Shown here one piece after another: positions 45,504-53,528 of a stretch of DNA of 64,000 nt; position 1 is the first letter of the stretch, and every line of letters starts with the position of its first letter. Source of the DNA: DASQPA01 sp963757335 (GTDB lineage Bacteria > Acidobacteriota > Thermoanaerobaculia > Multivoradales > UBA5704); the NCBI GenBank assembly GCA_963757335.1, contig CAVWRJ010000013.1:620001-684000 (forward strand), written 5' to 3'. The position numbers were made by a program, and so were the translations under genes. The notes beneath the pieces were generated by a model, which was not told the origin of the DNA, made no database searches, and was given only the letters and a program-made list of their open reading frames with translations.

Positions 45504-46036
45504 GCCGTTCGCGCTCCTCCCCTACCGTGGGCTCGATTCTCCGACAGCCCTGGTGTCCGTAGAGGCAACCCTCCGGCTTGCGGGGGCCGTCACCAAGTGC
45601 AACTCGGACCGGTACTTGAGGACATCCGCGCCGCACGCACAAGACGCCATAGCGACAGCTCGGATGTCGTATATGCATCCTCCCGACGGATTGGAAGACT
45701 CCATAGCGACAATCGAGTCTGCGGGCCAGCCTCATCGCTCCGGCATCGCTTTGAAGGGACGTAAGTTGTGGGATCGTGATTTCACTAAGCCTGTAGACCT
45801 GTATCGGATAAGCGTATGAACCCATTTCCCGCGACCGTTCCGCCTATACGACATTCACCCCAACGTTGACGCTGATTCTGAACTAGGGTAGAGTGCCAGC
45901 AAGTCAAACGTGCACAGAAAGATAGCTCGATGCAAGCCGCAATGGACAGACGTCCCCGACAGAAGACAGGTGACGCTAAGGCAGACAGCCGAGTGACGGA
46001 TGCTGTCGATCACACATAGGTTCTGCGTCAGAAGAA
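45504..46036. other. Intergenic stretch before the low-GC cassette block
   Basis: No credible gene. Two imperfect 34-35-base direct repeats (45623-45656 and 45676-45710), both starting CATCC and ending CCATAGCGAC, are separated by 19 bases. GC content falls from about 45840 onward, marking the left edge of the low-GC cassette region. Confidence 0.5.
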
Positions 46037-46599
46037 GTGTTCAGAGATTCCGAAAAGGCACATACTGTGGAGAGGGCAAGCAAAGTACTAGAAGAGAAGC
46101 ATAGAACTCTTAGGCGGCTCGTTATCGCTCAGGGCGATCTCTTTCAGGCTCTTAGATTCGCCGAATTGATACTGGGCTACGAGGGGATAAGGGAAGAAGA
46201 GTTGGAATTCAAGGATACTGTAACTGCTTTGAATATTGCCATGGTTGTTGCTTATGGTCGCGCCTTTCTCCAGAGCAAAACCGGCCGGGCAAATAGTGCA
46301 ATCCCTAATCTTCCCGGCAAGACCCTTCGCGGCCTGTCGGAAGAGCAGAAGAGATTGCACAAACAGTTGCTCCAGCAGAGGAATCAGGAATTTGCTCACT
46401 CTGATGCGGACTCATATTCCCCGATGATCTCGAACACAGACTTCGGTCTTATTCCAATTATGCGGAATCCCTTTCCTCCCCAGACCTTGGGCGAATCGAG
46501 TCTATCAGAGATCTGCTACAGATTCTCATCGCCAAGGTCTCAGAGGAGATACAGGCGCTCCGAGGCGTTATACAAAAAGGTAAGACCCTGTATGCATAG
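46037..46599 (+). CDS. Cassette gene 1: helical protein with HEPN-like motif (frameshift)
   Basis: GTG start without a strong ribosome site. The first 150 residues are helical (VLEEKHRTLRRLVIAQGDLF, TVTALNIAMVVAYGRAFL) and contain RNQEFAH, an R-x5-H arrangement like the HEPN ribonuclease signature, in LLQQRNQEFAHSDADSY. After PFPPQTL near 46485 the better frame is IRDLLQILIAKVSEEIQALR to the stop at 46599, implying one lost base. GC and codon use are clearly below the chromosomal genes. Followed by an attC-like palindrome. HEPN proteins are frequent in toxin and antiphage systems; function here is inference. Confidence 0.55.
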
Positions 46600-46611
46600 A
46601 AAAGCAAAGCC

Positions 46612-46687
46612 GCAGAACTCGGTCGGTCGAGCGGACGGTAACCGCAAACAACGCGGCTCCCGCTCGCTCACCTCCAGCACGTTAGGC
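46612..46687 (+). other. attC-like recombination site 1
   Basis: Imperfect palindrome of about 76 bases: GAGCGGACGGTAACCGC pairs imperfectly with GCGGCTCCCGCTCGCTC around a short AAACAAC loop, and it ends in GTTAGGC, which fits the GTTRRRY core of integron cassette sites. The left core (AAC preserved in GCAGAAC) is imperfect. Strongly similar to the site at 48400-48483. Confidence 0.6.
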
Positions 46688-46709
46688 GCATTGCTAATAG
46701 GAGTCGTTG

Positions 46710-47561
46710 ATGCGTAATGAGTCAGCTGGCAGAGTTCGAGTGGGGGTGCTCTTTGGTCCCGTCGATGATCTCAACGTAGTAGCAGCGGGATATCTAATAC
46801 TGCACCTCAACACCCTTCAACATGCGCTTGAATTTGAGCTGATGCCACCGCCGCCTAGTAATCTCCTTTGGTCCCTTTTCTCCGAGAAGGAGGTCGGCAG
46901 AGGTGAAGTCGAAACAGCGGTTAGCGGATTTCGCGACTTTTATAGCCAGCATTGGCAGCATCTACTCACTCGCTCCATTGCTTCAGAGGACCCACCAATT
47001 CACCTCGTCATCATTTCACTTGCAAGGTTCGATGATTATCTCTACAGCACTGTCGTAGATAGCTCGGTCATCCTCGCGCTTGGAAACTGGAAGCGCCACA
47101 TGGCCCCGCCGTCACTCGTCGAGTTCATTACCTTCCTGGTATTGCGCTCAGCCATCTCTCTTGTAGACCCACAAATGCGTGAGTGGCAGCACCTTGGAAC
47201 TAAAGGCTGCCTTTGGGACTACAATCCTTACCTCAGTGAAGTACGATACAAGGTACTTGTGGGGTACACGTGTGACGATTGTATTAGAAAAATCAGTAGA
47301 GGCCCATTGACGATCTTGGCGACAGAGCTTGGTAAGATCATGTCTAAAGAGTGGCTATGGAAGAAAGACGATCCGCAGACTCCAGCTGCAATTGCAGCAA
47401 AGTTGGGCTATGATCTGTTCTCGACTAAAGGTCCCCGCCCGAACTGGCGCGAGTCGCTCCTAGATACTGCGCGTCAAGAGGGCGTCAAAGAACTCCTCCA
47501 GTTTATATCAGCTGTGATTCTGGCTGCCGTGCTCGTTTGGCTTAACCTCAAGAAGCCGTGA
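46710..47561 (+). CDS. Cassette gene 2: unknown protein with C-terminal membrane segment
   Basis: 283 residues; ATG at 46710 with AGGAG upstream. Mixed alpha/beta protein: RVGVLFGPVDDLNVVAAGYL, IHLVIISLARFDDYLYS, then TKGCLWDYNPYLSEVRYKVL, VGYTCDDCIRKI with a CxxC pair plus an earlier Cys that could bind metal. The C terminus is one membrane helix (LLQFISAVILAAVLVWLNL) and a basic end. Not recognised. Low GC, same orientation as its neighbours, bounded by attC-like sites, so probably a mobile cassette. Membrane anchor plus sensor-like domain would suit a defence or toxin role, but that is speculative. Confidence 0.6.
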   Translation: MRNESAGRVRVGVLFGPVDDLNVVAAGYLILHLNTLQHALEFELMPPPPSNLLWSLFSEKEVGRGEVETAVSGFRDFYSQHWQHLLTRSIASEDPPIHLVIISLARFDDYLYSTVVDSSVILALGNWKRHMAPPSLVEFITFLVLRSAISLVDPQMREWQHLGTKGCLWDYNPYLSEVRYKVLVGYTCDDCIRKISRGPLTILATELGKIMSKEWLWKKDDPQTPAAIAAKLGYDLFSTKGPRPNWRESLLDTARQEGVKELLQFISAVILAAVLVWLNLKKP

Positions 47562-47612
47562 CGGTTATGCCACAAGGACCTGTGCTACGCTTAATTAAGG
47601 TTGCGGGTGAGC

Positions 47613-47689
47613 GCCTAACACGCGCAGTCGAGCGGACGGATACCGCGCTTCGCACGGCCCCGCCGCTCACTGCCAAGCCCGGTTGTACG
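47613..47689 (+). other. attC-like recombination site 2
   Basis: Begins GCCTAAC, a perfect RYYYAAC-type left core, then GTCGAGCGGACGG as in the other two sites and an imperfect complement CCCCGCCGCTCAC. The right core reads GTTGTAC, one base off GTTRRRY. Length about 77 bases between cassette genes 2 and 3. Confidence 0.55.
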
Positions 47690-47710
47690 TAAGGGTCCAA
47701 AGCTATCGAG

Positions 47711-48391
47711 ATGAGAGAGATTCTCCCTGTGCCGGTATATGAATCCATTGCCCGACACCTTCGTAGCGCGAGCCGACGGGCACAAAGATCTTGGGAGACA
47801 AACCGAGCTGCTGAGGATTCTCTTACCGGAGCAGCCTTTGCAGAGTTCACTACCTATCGTACCCGCCGCTACTTTCCTGATGGCCATGAGTGGCGGTGGA
47901 GGGTCAAGGCTTACAAGTTCGGGAGTGGTGGCGAGGATTCCGAGGAGAAAGTTACAGGGGCCGATGGGATCATAGAAATAGAGGTGCGCCACTTCATGAC
48001 TGGCAAAGTCGAGACTAAGGCTCTTCTAGTCCAAGCCAAGAAGGCGTGGGCTGGGAAAAGCAAGAAGCTGCTGACGCAGGTCAGTGACATGGAGCGTCTC
48101 GTCAAGGGTAGTAGCGTAGTGTTGGACTACCTGCCAACTGGATATGTAGCTGTGAGCGGTCGCGAAGTGTTAGCTGCTGAGGGGAGTCTCCGGAGAGTTC
48201 CGGATTCCGAAGTAGTGCCACTTGGCGACTTTCTCGCCGATCGCTTCTTACCATGCGAAATTGGCACTCGCGGTCTCTACTATGAACCTAGGAGACACCT
48301 CCTTCACATTCCCCCGGGAGATGGACGTCCGGATGCTGTGCTTTTTCTGATCCGGGAGCGGCTTAGAATCGAAGTGGAGGAGATGAGCTAG
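47711..48391 (+). CDS. Cassette gene 3: putative PD-(D/E)XK-like nuclease
   Basis: 226 residues from ATG. The middle has GADGIIEIEV, a loop, then KALLVQAKKAW, the D-x(n)-QxK pattern of Mrr-like PD-(D/E)XK nucleases, preceded by a conserved-looking Glu in AAFAEFTTYR. Downstream QVSDMERLVKGSSVVLDYLP and GYVAVSGREVL resemble the remaining strands of such folds. If correct, it cuts DNA and could act in restriction or antiphage defence. Low GC; cassette-type placement with an attC-like site 9 bases after its stop. Not identified to family. Confidence 0.6.
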   Translation: MREILPVPVYESIARHLRSASRRAQRSWETNRAAEDSLTGAAFAEFTTYRTRRYFPDGHEWRWRVKAYKFGSGGEDSEEKVTGADGIIEIEVRHFMTGKVETKALLVQAKKAWAGKSKKLLTQVSDMERLVKGSSVVLDYLPTGYVAVSGREVLAAEGSLRRVPDSEVVPLGDFLADRFLPCEIGTRGLYYEPRRHLLHIPPGDGRPDAVLFLIRERLRIEVEEMS

Positions 48392-48399
48392 TATTGAAC

Positions 48400-48483
48400 G
48401 CACAACCCGGTCGGTCGAGCGGACGGAAACCGCAAACAGCGCGGTTCCCGCACGCTCACCTCCAAGCGCGTTAAACGTTAGGC
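48400..48483 (+). other. attC-like recombination site 3
   Basis: About 84 bases. GAGCGGACGGAAACCGC pairs with GCGGTTCCCGCACGCTC with extra mismatched bases, as in real attC sites. It ends GTTAAAC-GTTAGGC, both fitting GTTRRRY. The central part is nearly identical to site 1, suggesting cassettes from one source. Confidence 0.65.
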
Positions 48484-48497
48484 GTCACTCGGGTCAG

Positions 48498-48700
48498 TAT
48501 GCCAATACTCGACGTTCCCTCCTGGGAAGCCGTTCCGCTCAGCGAGAGCATCCAGCGAGCCGCTGACAAGACCGACAATGCTGCTGCAAGAAGCAAGCTT
48601 GCGCTTATACTGCCGTATCTCGGACGGGTTGAAGGGTTATGAAGGCTTTGGCGTCGACCACTACCTCCCCAAGGCCAGTTTCCCGACCTCGGAGTTGTAG
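48498..48700 (+). pseudogene. Cassette gene 4: truncated HNH-nuclease-like fragment
   Basis: ATG at 48498 gives MPILDVPSWEAVPLSESIQR, then ARSKLALILPYLGRVEG before TGA; shifting one base at 48640 continues YEGFGVDHYLPKASFP. VxHYLPKSxFP is the core of a known group of HNH endonucleases, several tied to retron and antiphage operons. The catalytic domain downstream is missing: after 48700 the sequence is the opposite-strand DUF433 gene. A cassette cut off at the right edge of the block. Confidence 0.55.
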
Positions 48701-49386
48701 ACGCACTTTCTGCGGAATTCTCTCTGGAGATGAGGTTTATACGAACGATGATCGCCGAAGGGGCCGGGATCGTGGCCCCGCTCGTGGAACTGTTTCGGAA
48801 AGAGCAGCGCATCAAAGAGGTCGTTCATCCATCCGCCCCCACCGAGCCGCCTCTGGCGTTCTTCCGCGCGTTGACGGATCTGCTTCATCTCGTCCGTCAT
48901 CTTCAGCAGGACCTCGAGATCGTCAAAGGAGACCGGTGGCAGGAGCTCCTTGAGCCTTAAGGTGAGGGCTTCGAGCCGTTTCTGCTGATCGAGGGAGAGC
49001 GTCTGTCCGCCGTGTTTGCGGGCGAGGAGCTCCGAACGCTCTCCTGCCACCTCGGCGACCCTTGAAGAGACCGGCTCCAGATCGAACCCGGCCACTCGGG
49101 CGGGGAAAAGCGATTTCCGGCTTTCGTAGGTGGCTGCCGTCGTCGGTTCCTGGCGACGGCGAATGTAGGTGTCAACCTGCTCCTTGTGGCGCAGGTAGTA
49201 GGTCAGCACGGCGTAGACATCCGCGAGTTGAAGAGACGGATCTCGTTGGGCGATCTCCTCCGGCGTGCTCCCGTCGCCGTAGGCCGCAACGACTGCGTCG
49301 AGAGTCACGCGAGTGCCCGTGATTCGTAAAACGCCTTCGGGGTCGGCAACCAGAGGGATCAGCTCTGCCGCAGCGGCCGGTGTCAT
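48661..49386 (-). CDS. DUF433-domain protein with C-terminal extension
   Basis: 241 residues from ATG at 49386. Residues 10-70 are a DUF433 domain (ITGTRVTLDAVVAAYGDGST, PEEIAQRDPSLQLADVYAVL), a small winged HTH-like module of antitoxins. Residues 95-175 form a charged helical region (LSLDQQKRLEALTLRLKELL, EVLLKMTDEMKQIRQRAEER). The last 55 residues run into the border with the cassette block and look non-native, so the original stop may have been lost. No adjacent DUF5615 toxin is seen. Confidence 0.6.
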   Translation of the reverse strand: MTPAAAAELIPLVADPEGVLRITGTRVTLDAVVAAYGDGSTPEEIAQRDPSLQLADVYAVLTYYLRHKEQVDTYIRRRQEPTTAATYESRKSLFPARVAGFDLEPVSSRVAEVAGERSELLARKHGGQTLSLDQQKRLEALTLRLKELLPPVSFDDLEVLLKMTDEMKQIRQRAEERQRRLGGGGWMNDLFDALLFPKQFHERGHDPGPFGDHRSYKPHLQREFRRKCVYNSEVGKLALGR

Positions 49387-49445
49387 CGTTTCAGTGTACC
49401 CGAGAAGAGAGGACGATATCCGTCGACAGAGGCTGACCCGGCGCG

Positions 49446-50096
49446 TCAGTTCCCCTGCCAGCTGTCGAGCTCGGGCACCTGCGGCGAGATGGGCAGGAGG
49501 CGCACGAAGCGGTTGTGGTAGTACATGGTGATCGGCCAGTAGGTGTTCTGCTCCTGGTAGTCGCCGTTCGGCTTGTCGAAGTCGACGACGGCCTGCCGGC
49601 GATCCGGGCTGGCACCCGGCCAGGTGGCCTTGGCGTAGGCGACGACGATCGCCGTACCGTAGCCGGTGGCGCAGGCGTCCAGGACCTCGACCCGGGTCGG
49701 CTGACCGTTCCAGGCGCCAGGGCTCGCCACCCCGAGGAGGTCGGGCTGGTTCTGGAAGGCCCAGATCATCGCCTGCTCGACGGAGAGGGTGAGCTCGTTG
49801 TCCGGCCCCAGCCAGCGCTTCCGGGTGTAGCTGCCGGGACCCCAGCGGCGCTCGAACTCGGCCGGGCTCGTAAGCGCATCGGTCACCGAGAAGTTGATCT
49901 GGGCATCCCGCTCGCTCCAGGCTCCGGACGTCGGGCTCTGGATGTAGTACCGCGAGGTGGTCTGGCCGACGGCGGCCGGGTCGAAGCCGACCCCGGGCTG
50001 CGTGGCGCTGGCGGCAGTGGCGGCAGTGCCGGCCGTCACCGCGGCGAGAGAAAAGGCGAGGGCGAGCGCCGAGCGCACGATCGAGCGGATCTTCAT
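49446..50096 (-). CDS. Secreted protein of unknown function
   Basis: 216 residues; the ATG at 50096 has GGAGG eight bases upstream. The signal peptide (SIVRSALALAFSLAAVTAGTA) is followed by a soluble part with three Trp-rich segments (SGAWSERDAQINFSV, FERRWGPGSYTRKRWLG, EQNTYWPITMYYHNRF) and a single Cys. No family recognised. Faces pyrF across 119 bases in the same direction. Confidence 0.6.
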   Translation of the reverse strand: MKIRSIVRSALALAFSLAAVTAGTAATAASATQPGVGFDPAAVGQTTSRYYIQSPTSGAWSERDAQINFSVTDALTSPAEFERRWGPGSYTRKRWLGPDNELTLSVEQAMIWAFQNQPDLLGVASPGAWNGQPTRVEVLDACATGYGTAIVVAYAKATWPGASPDRRQAVVDFDKPNGDYQEQNTYWPITMYYHNRFVRLLPISPQVPELDSWQGN

Positions 50097-50215
50097 CCGT
50101 TGAACCTCCAGAACCATTTGCGGCGCCCCGGGGACGCCGGTTGGACTTCTATGCTGCTGGCGCATCATCCCACCCCGCGCTCAAAATGCCAAGCGGGGGA
50201 ATGTAAGCGGGACCA

Positions 50216-50953
50216 TCAGGCGAAGAGCCGGGCGATCGTCGCCTGGATCCCCTCGGCGGCCTGCCGGGGGTCGGGGGCGTTCTGGATCGGCCGGCCGACG
50301 ACGATGTAGTCGGCGCCGTTGGCGAAGGCCTCTTCGACCGTGACCACCCGCTTCTGGTCGTCGGCGGGCCGGTTCTCGACCGGTCGGATGCCGGGGGTGA
50401 CGATGAGGAGCTTCTCCCCCAGCTCAAGGCGGAGGGCCCGCGCCTCCAGGCCGGAGGAGACCACCCCGTCGCAGCCCAGGGCCAGGGCCCGGCGGGCGCG
50501 GGACAGGACGAGCCGGTGGACGTCGACCGCGAAGCCGAGGTCTTCCAAGTCCCCCTGGTCGAGGCTGGTGAGCACGGTGACGGCGAGGATCTGGACCGCT
50601 CCCTTGGCGGAGACCGCGGCTTCCAGCAGGCGGTCGTTGCCGTGGACGGTGGTGAGGGTGATGGGACGTTGGGCGAGTTGGCGGACCGCCTTCCTGACCG
50701 TCTCCGGCACGTCGAAGAGCTTCAGGTCGACGAAGACCTGCTTGCCGCGGGCGACCAGCCAGTCGACGAAGTCGAAAGAGCCGCCGGAGAGGAAGAGCTC
50801 CAGGCCGACCTTGTAGAAGAGGACCGAGTCCCCCAGGGTTTCGACGAGATGCCGGGCCGCCTCGGGGCTCGCGACGTCGAGGGCGAAGATCAGTCGTTCG
50901 GCAGCGGGGATGGGCTTGGCGGACAGGAGGGCAGAAGCGGTTGGATTGGACAT
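50216..50953 (-). CDS. pyrF: Orotidine 5'-phosphate decarboxylase
   Basis: 245 residues; ATG at 50953. Converts OMP to UMP, the last step of pyrimidine synthesis, in the cytoplasm. TIM barrel with substrate Asp in IFALDVASPEAA, the catalytic DLKLFDVPETV (Asp-x-Lys-x-x-Asp), TTVHGNDRLLEAA, VSSGLEARAL, LLIVTPGIRP and phosphate loop DYIVVGRPI with the terminal Arg. Length and motifs are normal for the short bacterial class. Frame intact. Confidence 0.95.
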   Translation of the reverse strand: MSNPTASALLSAKPIPAAERLIFALDVASPEAARHLVETLGDSVLFYKVGLELFLSGGSFDFVDWLVARGKQVFVDLKLFDVPETVRKAVRQLAQRPITLTTVHGNDRLLEAAVSAKGAVQILAVTVLTSLDQGDLEDLGFAVDVHRLVLSRARRALALGCDGVVSSGLEARALRLELGEKLLIVTPGIRPVENRPADDQKRVVTVEEAFANGADYIVVGRPIQNAPDPRQAAEGIQATIARLFA

Positions 50954-51002
50954 TAAAGCCAGATCGTAGCATGAGCCCTGGCGACCGCCGTATACTCGCT
51001 CC

Positions 51003-51723
51003 GTGCTCCCGAAGCGCCCGCGCCGGCCGGTCCTCGCGTCCCTCTGCCTGGGATTGCTGGCCGTTATCTCCGTGGCCTGCACTCCAGCGCCCCGCCCGGT
51101 GACGGCACCCGCGGCAGCCGCGCCAGTCGGCATCGGCCGCCACTCCTGCGCCCCCTCTCGACATCCGGCGCGAGGCCGACGAGTACACCCGCTACGAGCT
51201 CCTCGATCCCGACTCGGCCCAGTTCCACATCTTCTTCGAGGTCACCGCCATCACCCCCGGCGCCACGGTCTACTTCAATCCCATCCGCAAGGGGAGCGTC
51301 GCGAGCGGCGAGTCGGTGCGCGACCGGGCGACCTCCCTGCCGCTGCCCTTCGAGGTGGTGAGCGGCGAGGAGGCGCGGAGGAGCGGCCTCCCGGAGGCCG
51401 ACCTGGCGACGGATTACATCCGCGTCCACTTGCCCCGCCCCGTACCGGCGGAGGGCGGGGTCCGGCTGCTGATCGAGAAGACCTACAAGGACGCCCAGAG
51501 CTACCACCTTAAGGGAACGGACCGGCTCGTCTTCGCCCGTCCTCTGGGCATCCGCCGCAACTCGGTCGTTCTGCCGCCGGGATACGAGATCGTCTCCTTG
51601 AACGTCCCGTCCCAGGTACGGAGCGAGCCCGGCGCGTCCGGAAACCGTCTCGTCGTGAGCTTCCTGCACACCGGACCGGAGGCGGCTCCCCTGGTGATCG
51701 AGGCGCGGAGGATCGCGCCATGA
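51003..51723 (+). CDS. Lipoprotein, first of two tandem paralogues (one frameshift)
   Basis: GTG at 51003 opens a lipoprotein signal (LASLCLGLLAVISVAC). After an Ala/Pro linker the frame breaks near 51150 in GCGCCCCCTC; the continuing frame reads LDIRREADEYTRYELLDPDS, FEVTAITPGATVYFNPIRKGS and ends LVIEARRIAP. Mature part is strand-rich. Its C-terminal half aligns with the next protein: LLIEKTYKDAQSYHLKGTDR with LRIAETYTDPKSYRVEGDEL, and SVVLPPGYEIVS with SVVLPAGWYLTA. Function unknown. The stop overlaps the next ATG. Confidence 0.65.
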
Positions 51724-52358
51724 AGGATCTCGCTCCCCTGGGCCTCATCCTGCTCGTGGCTCTGCCGGCCTGGGGACAGGAGAGCGAGCGCCTCTCCGAA
51801 CGGGCGCACCAGGATCGCGAGATCGTCTACTTTCTCCGCCAGCCGGAGACCCACGCCTTCGACCTCTACCACGACTACACCGAGTCGCGGCCGGGAGTGG
51901 ACCGTTACCTGAACGTCGTAAGGAAGGGGAGCTCCGCTTCCAACCCCTCGGCGAAGAACCTCGACACCGGCGAGACCCTCCGGGTGGAAACTCTGTCGGG
52001 AAAAGAGGTCCTGGCGAGCGGTTCAACCGTAGGGGAGGAGATACCGGCCGACTCCGAGGTGGTGGTCGCCCACTTCCCGGCGGTCCCCAAGGAAGGCTCG
52101 GTCCGTCTGCGCATCGCGGAGACCTACACCGATCCCAAGAGCTATCGAGTGGAAGGGGACGAGCTGGTCTTCGACCGCAGCTTCGGTCGGCCGCGCGATT
52201 CGGTCGTCCTCCCGGCCGGCTGGTACCTGACCGCGAGCTCGATCCCGGCCATGGTCCAGGAGACCGCCGACGGCCGCATCCGGCTGGACTTCGTCAATCC
52301 TCGAAACGACGACATCGCCGTCCTGATCAAGGCCCGGCGCCGGCCGGCCCGGCCCTGA
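51720..52358 (+). CDS. Secreted protein, second of two tandem paralogues
   Basis: 212 residues; ATG overlaps the upstream stop (ATGA). The signal peptide ends in PAWGQ. Strand-rich mature protein with YHDYTESRPGVDRYLNVVRK, GETLRVETLSGKEV and GWYLTASSIPAMVQET. Paralogous to the upstream lipoprotein, suggesting a pair that form a complex or share a ligand. A truncated copy of this gene lies at 53529-53787. Not assignable to a named family. Confidence 0.7.
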   Translation: MKDLAPLGLILLVALPAWGQESERLSERAHQDREIVYFLRQPETHAFDLYHDYTESRPGVDRYLNVVRKGSSASNPSAKNLDTGETLRVETLSGKEVLASGSTVGEEIPADSEVVVAHFPAVPKEGSVRLRIAETYTDPKSYRVEGDELVFDRSFGRPRDSVVLPAGWYLTASSIPAMVQETADGRIRLDFVNPRNDDIAVLIKARRRPARP

Positions 52359-52450
52359 AAGGTCCTCTGTTTCTTCGCTGCCTTCGCTAAGCGGGGCCTA
52401 CGTCGCCTCACCCAATCTCTCCACAAGCTCTCCACAGGCTTGGAAAAGTC

Positions 52451-52813
52451 GTGTGGAAGCCTGCCGAGATCCTCGGAGTTGCGTCCACAGTCCTCGACGA
52501 CGATCCCGCGAGCCTCGGAATTCGAACCGAAGCCCTTCAATCTGAGCTCGATCCTCTCGGTTGGGAACTCGAGCCGGTGCGGCGGGAGTTTATGCCGTCT
52601 GGATCGAACTCCGAGACGTCTTCGTTCAACTCCGAGAGCCTCGGGCAGATCTCCAAGGGCCGTGGGCGGAATTTCGAGACCTTCGGTCACAACCCCGAGG
52701 GGTTTCGCGGGAACTCGGAAGGGGTTTGTTGGAACTCGGAGAGGTTCGGCAGTAACTCGGAAGGGTTTCGTTGGAATTTCGAGGGGTCCTCGGGGAACTC
52801 CGAGAGGTTTTGA
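52451..52813 (+). repeat. 21-bp tandem repeat forming a heptapeptide-repeat ORF
   Basis: An open frame of 120 codons whose second half is seven-residue units: SNSETSS, FNSESLG, HNPEGFR, GNSEGVC, WNSERFG, SNSEGFR, WNFEGSS, GNSERF. The underlying DNA repeats every 21 bases around AACTCGGAAGGGTT or AACTCCGAGAGG, and fades toward the 5' end. No convincing ribosome site, so translation is uncertain. Together with 45130-45340 it is one of two 21-base-period repeat tracts in intergenic DNA here. Confidence 0.65.
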
Positions 52814-52831
52814 AGCTTTCGCGAGGACGCC

Positions 52832-53176
52832 TCATCCCATCGGGGACAGAAAGAACACCCGGTTCCTGACCTGCACGGCATCCAATCTGGCGTGCAGTGC
52901 CCGGAGCTCGCGGACCCAACCCCCAATACTGGCCTGATACTGCGGCGAGAACGCGATACCCGCATGCTCCGCTCCTTCTGCCGCAAGGCGAAGGAAGTCC
53001 TGGTCGTGGGTGCAGAGCATTCGGGCCAGCTCGGTGGCCCTCCGCAGGTGAGAAGGATCGTCGCTACCCAGCTCTCCAAGCTCGCGGACCGTCACGGCGT
53101 CGATGCCGGACAAGGAAAGCTGGCGACCGACCTCTGTCGGGACATTCTCATCGAGATAGAAGCGGATCTCGCTCAC
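52832..53176 (-). CDS. DUF5615 PIN-like toxin
   Basis: 114 residues from GTG at 53176. The N terminus IRFYLDENVPTEVGRQL has the DEN motif of DUF5615/Mut7-C PIN-like proteins; the second conserved block is TVRELGELGSDDPSHLRRAT, then LCTHDQDFLRLAAEG (THDxDF, the active-site acid) and HAGIAFSPQ. Predicted ribonuclease toxin. Starts four bases after the DUF433 gene ends, so the pair is co-transcribed antitoxin first. Confidence 0.82.
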   Translation of the reverse strand: MSEIRFYLDENVPTEVGRQLSLSGIDAVTVRELGELGSDDPSHLRRATELARMLCTHDQDFLRLAAEGAEHAGIAFSPQYQASIGGWVRELRALHARLDAVQVRNRVFFLSPMG

Positions 53177-53180
53177 GCGC

Positions 53181-53477
53181 TCAAGCTACGCGTCCCTGGG
53201 CCGTCAGGTGCTTCCGCCAGATTTCGGCTTGATCTCCATTGGCCCGGATTTCCGAGTCGACGGCGGCCTTGTTGCGGTAGTAGTAAGAGAGGGCAGCATG
53301 AACTCGGGACAGATCGAGATCGAACTGCACGGCGAGTTGATCCGGGGTCAGGCCGGCCAGGGTGTGATAGGCGGCCAGATCCGAGACCCGCAACGTGGTT
53401 CCGGCAACGACCGGCCGGCCGTCTCGAACGTTCGGATCGCTCACCACGAATTCGATGGGAAGGACTTGGGCTGGCAT
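53181..53477 (-). CDS. DUF433 antitoxin
   Basis: 98 residues; ATG at 53477 after AGGAGG. DUF433 core: PNVRDGRPVVAGTTLRVSDL, AAYHTLAGLTPDQLAVQFDL, SRVHAALSYYYRNKAAVDSE. This small winged-helix module binds the partner toxin and usually autoregulates. Immediately upstream of the DUF5615 gene, the standard arrangement. Confidence 0.82.
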   Translation of the reverse strand: MPAQVLPIEFVVSDPNVRDGRPVVAGTTLRVSDLAAYHTLAGLTPDQLAVQFDLDLSRVHAALSYYYRNKAAVDSEIRANGDQAEIWRKHLTAQGRVA

Positions 53478-53528
53478 CGTTCCTCCTACGCTCAAGGGTA
53501 CCATGCGGCCTTACGAGCCAGGGCAGGG

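Noticed and set aside
45136..45819. Plus-strand 227-codon ORF over the 42-bp repeat
   Set aside because: No ribosome site, composition set by the tandem repeat and its flanks; a competing frame (45123-45503) is equally open.
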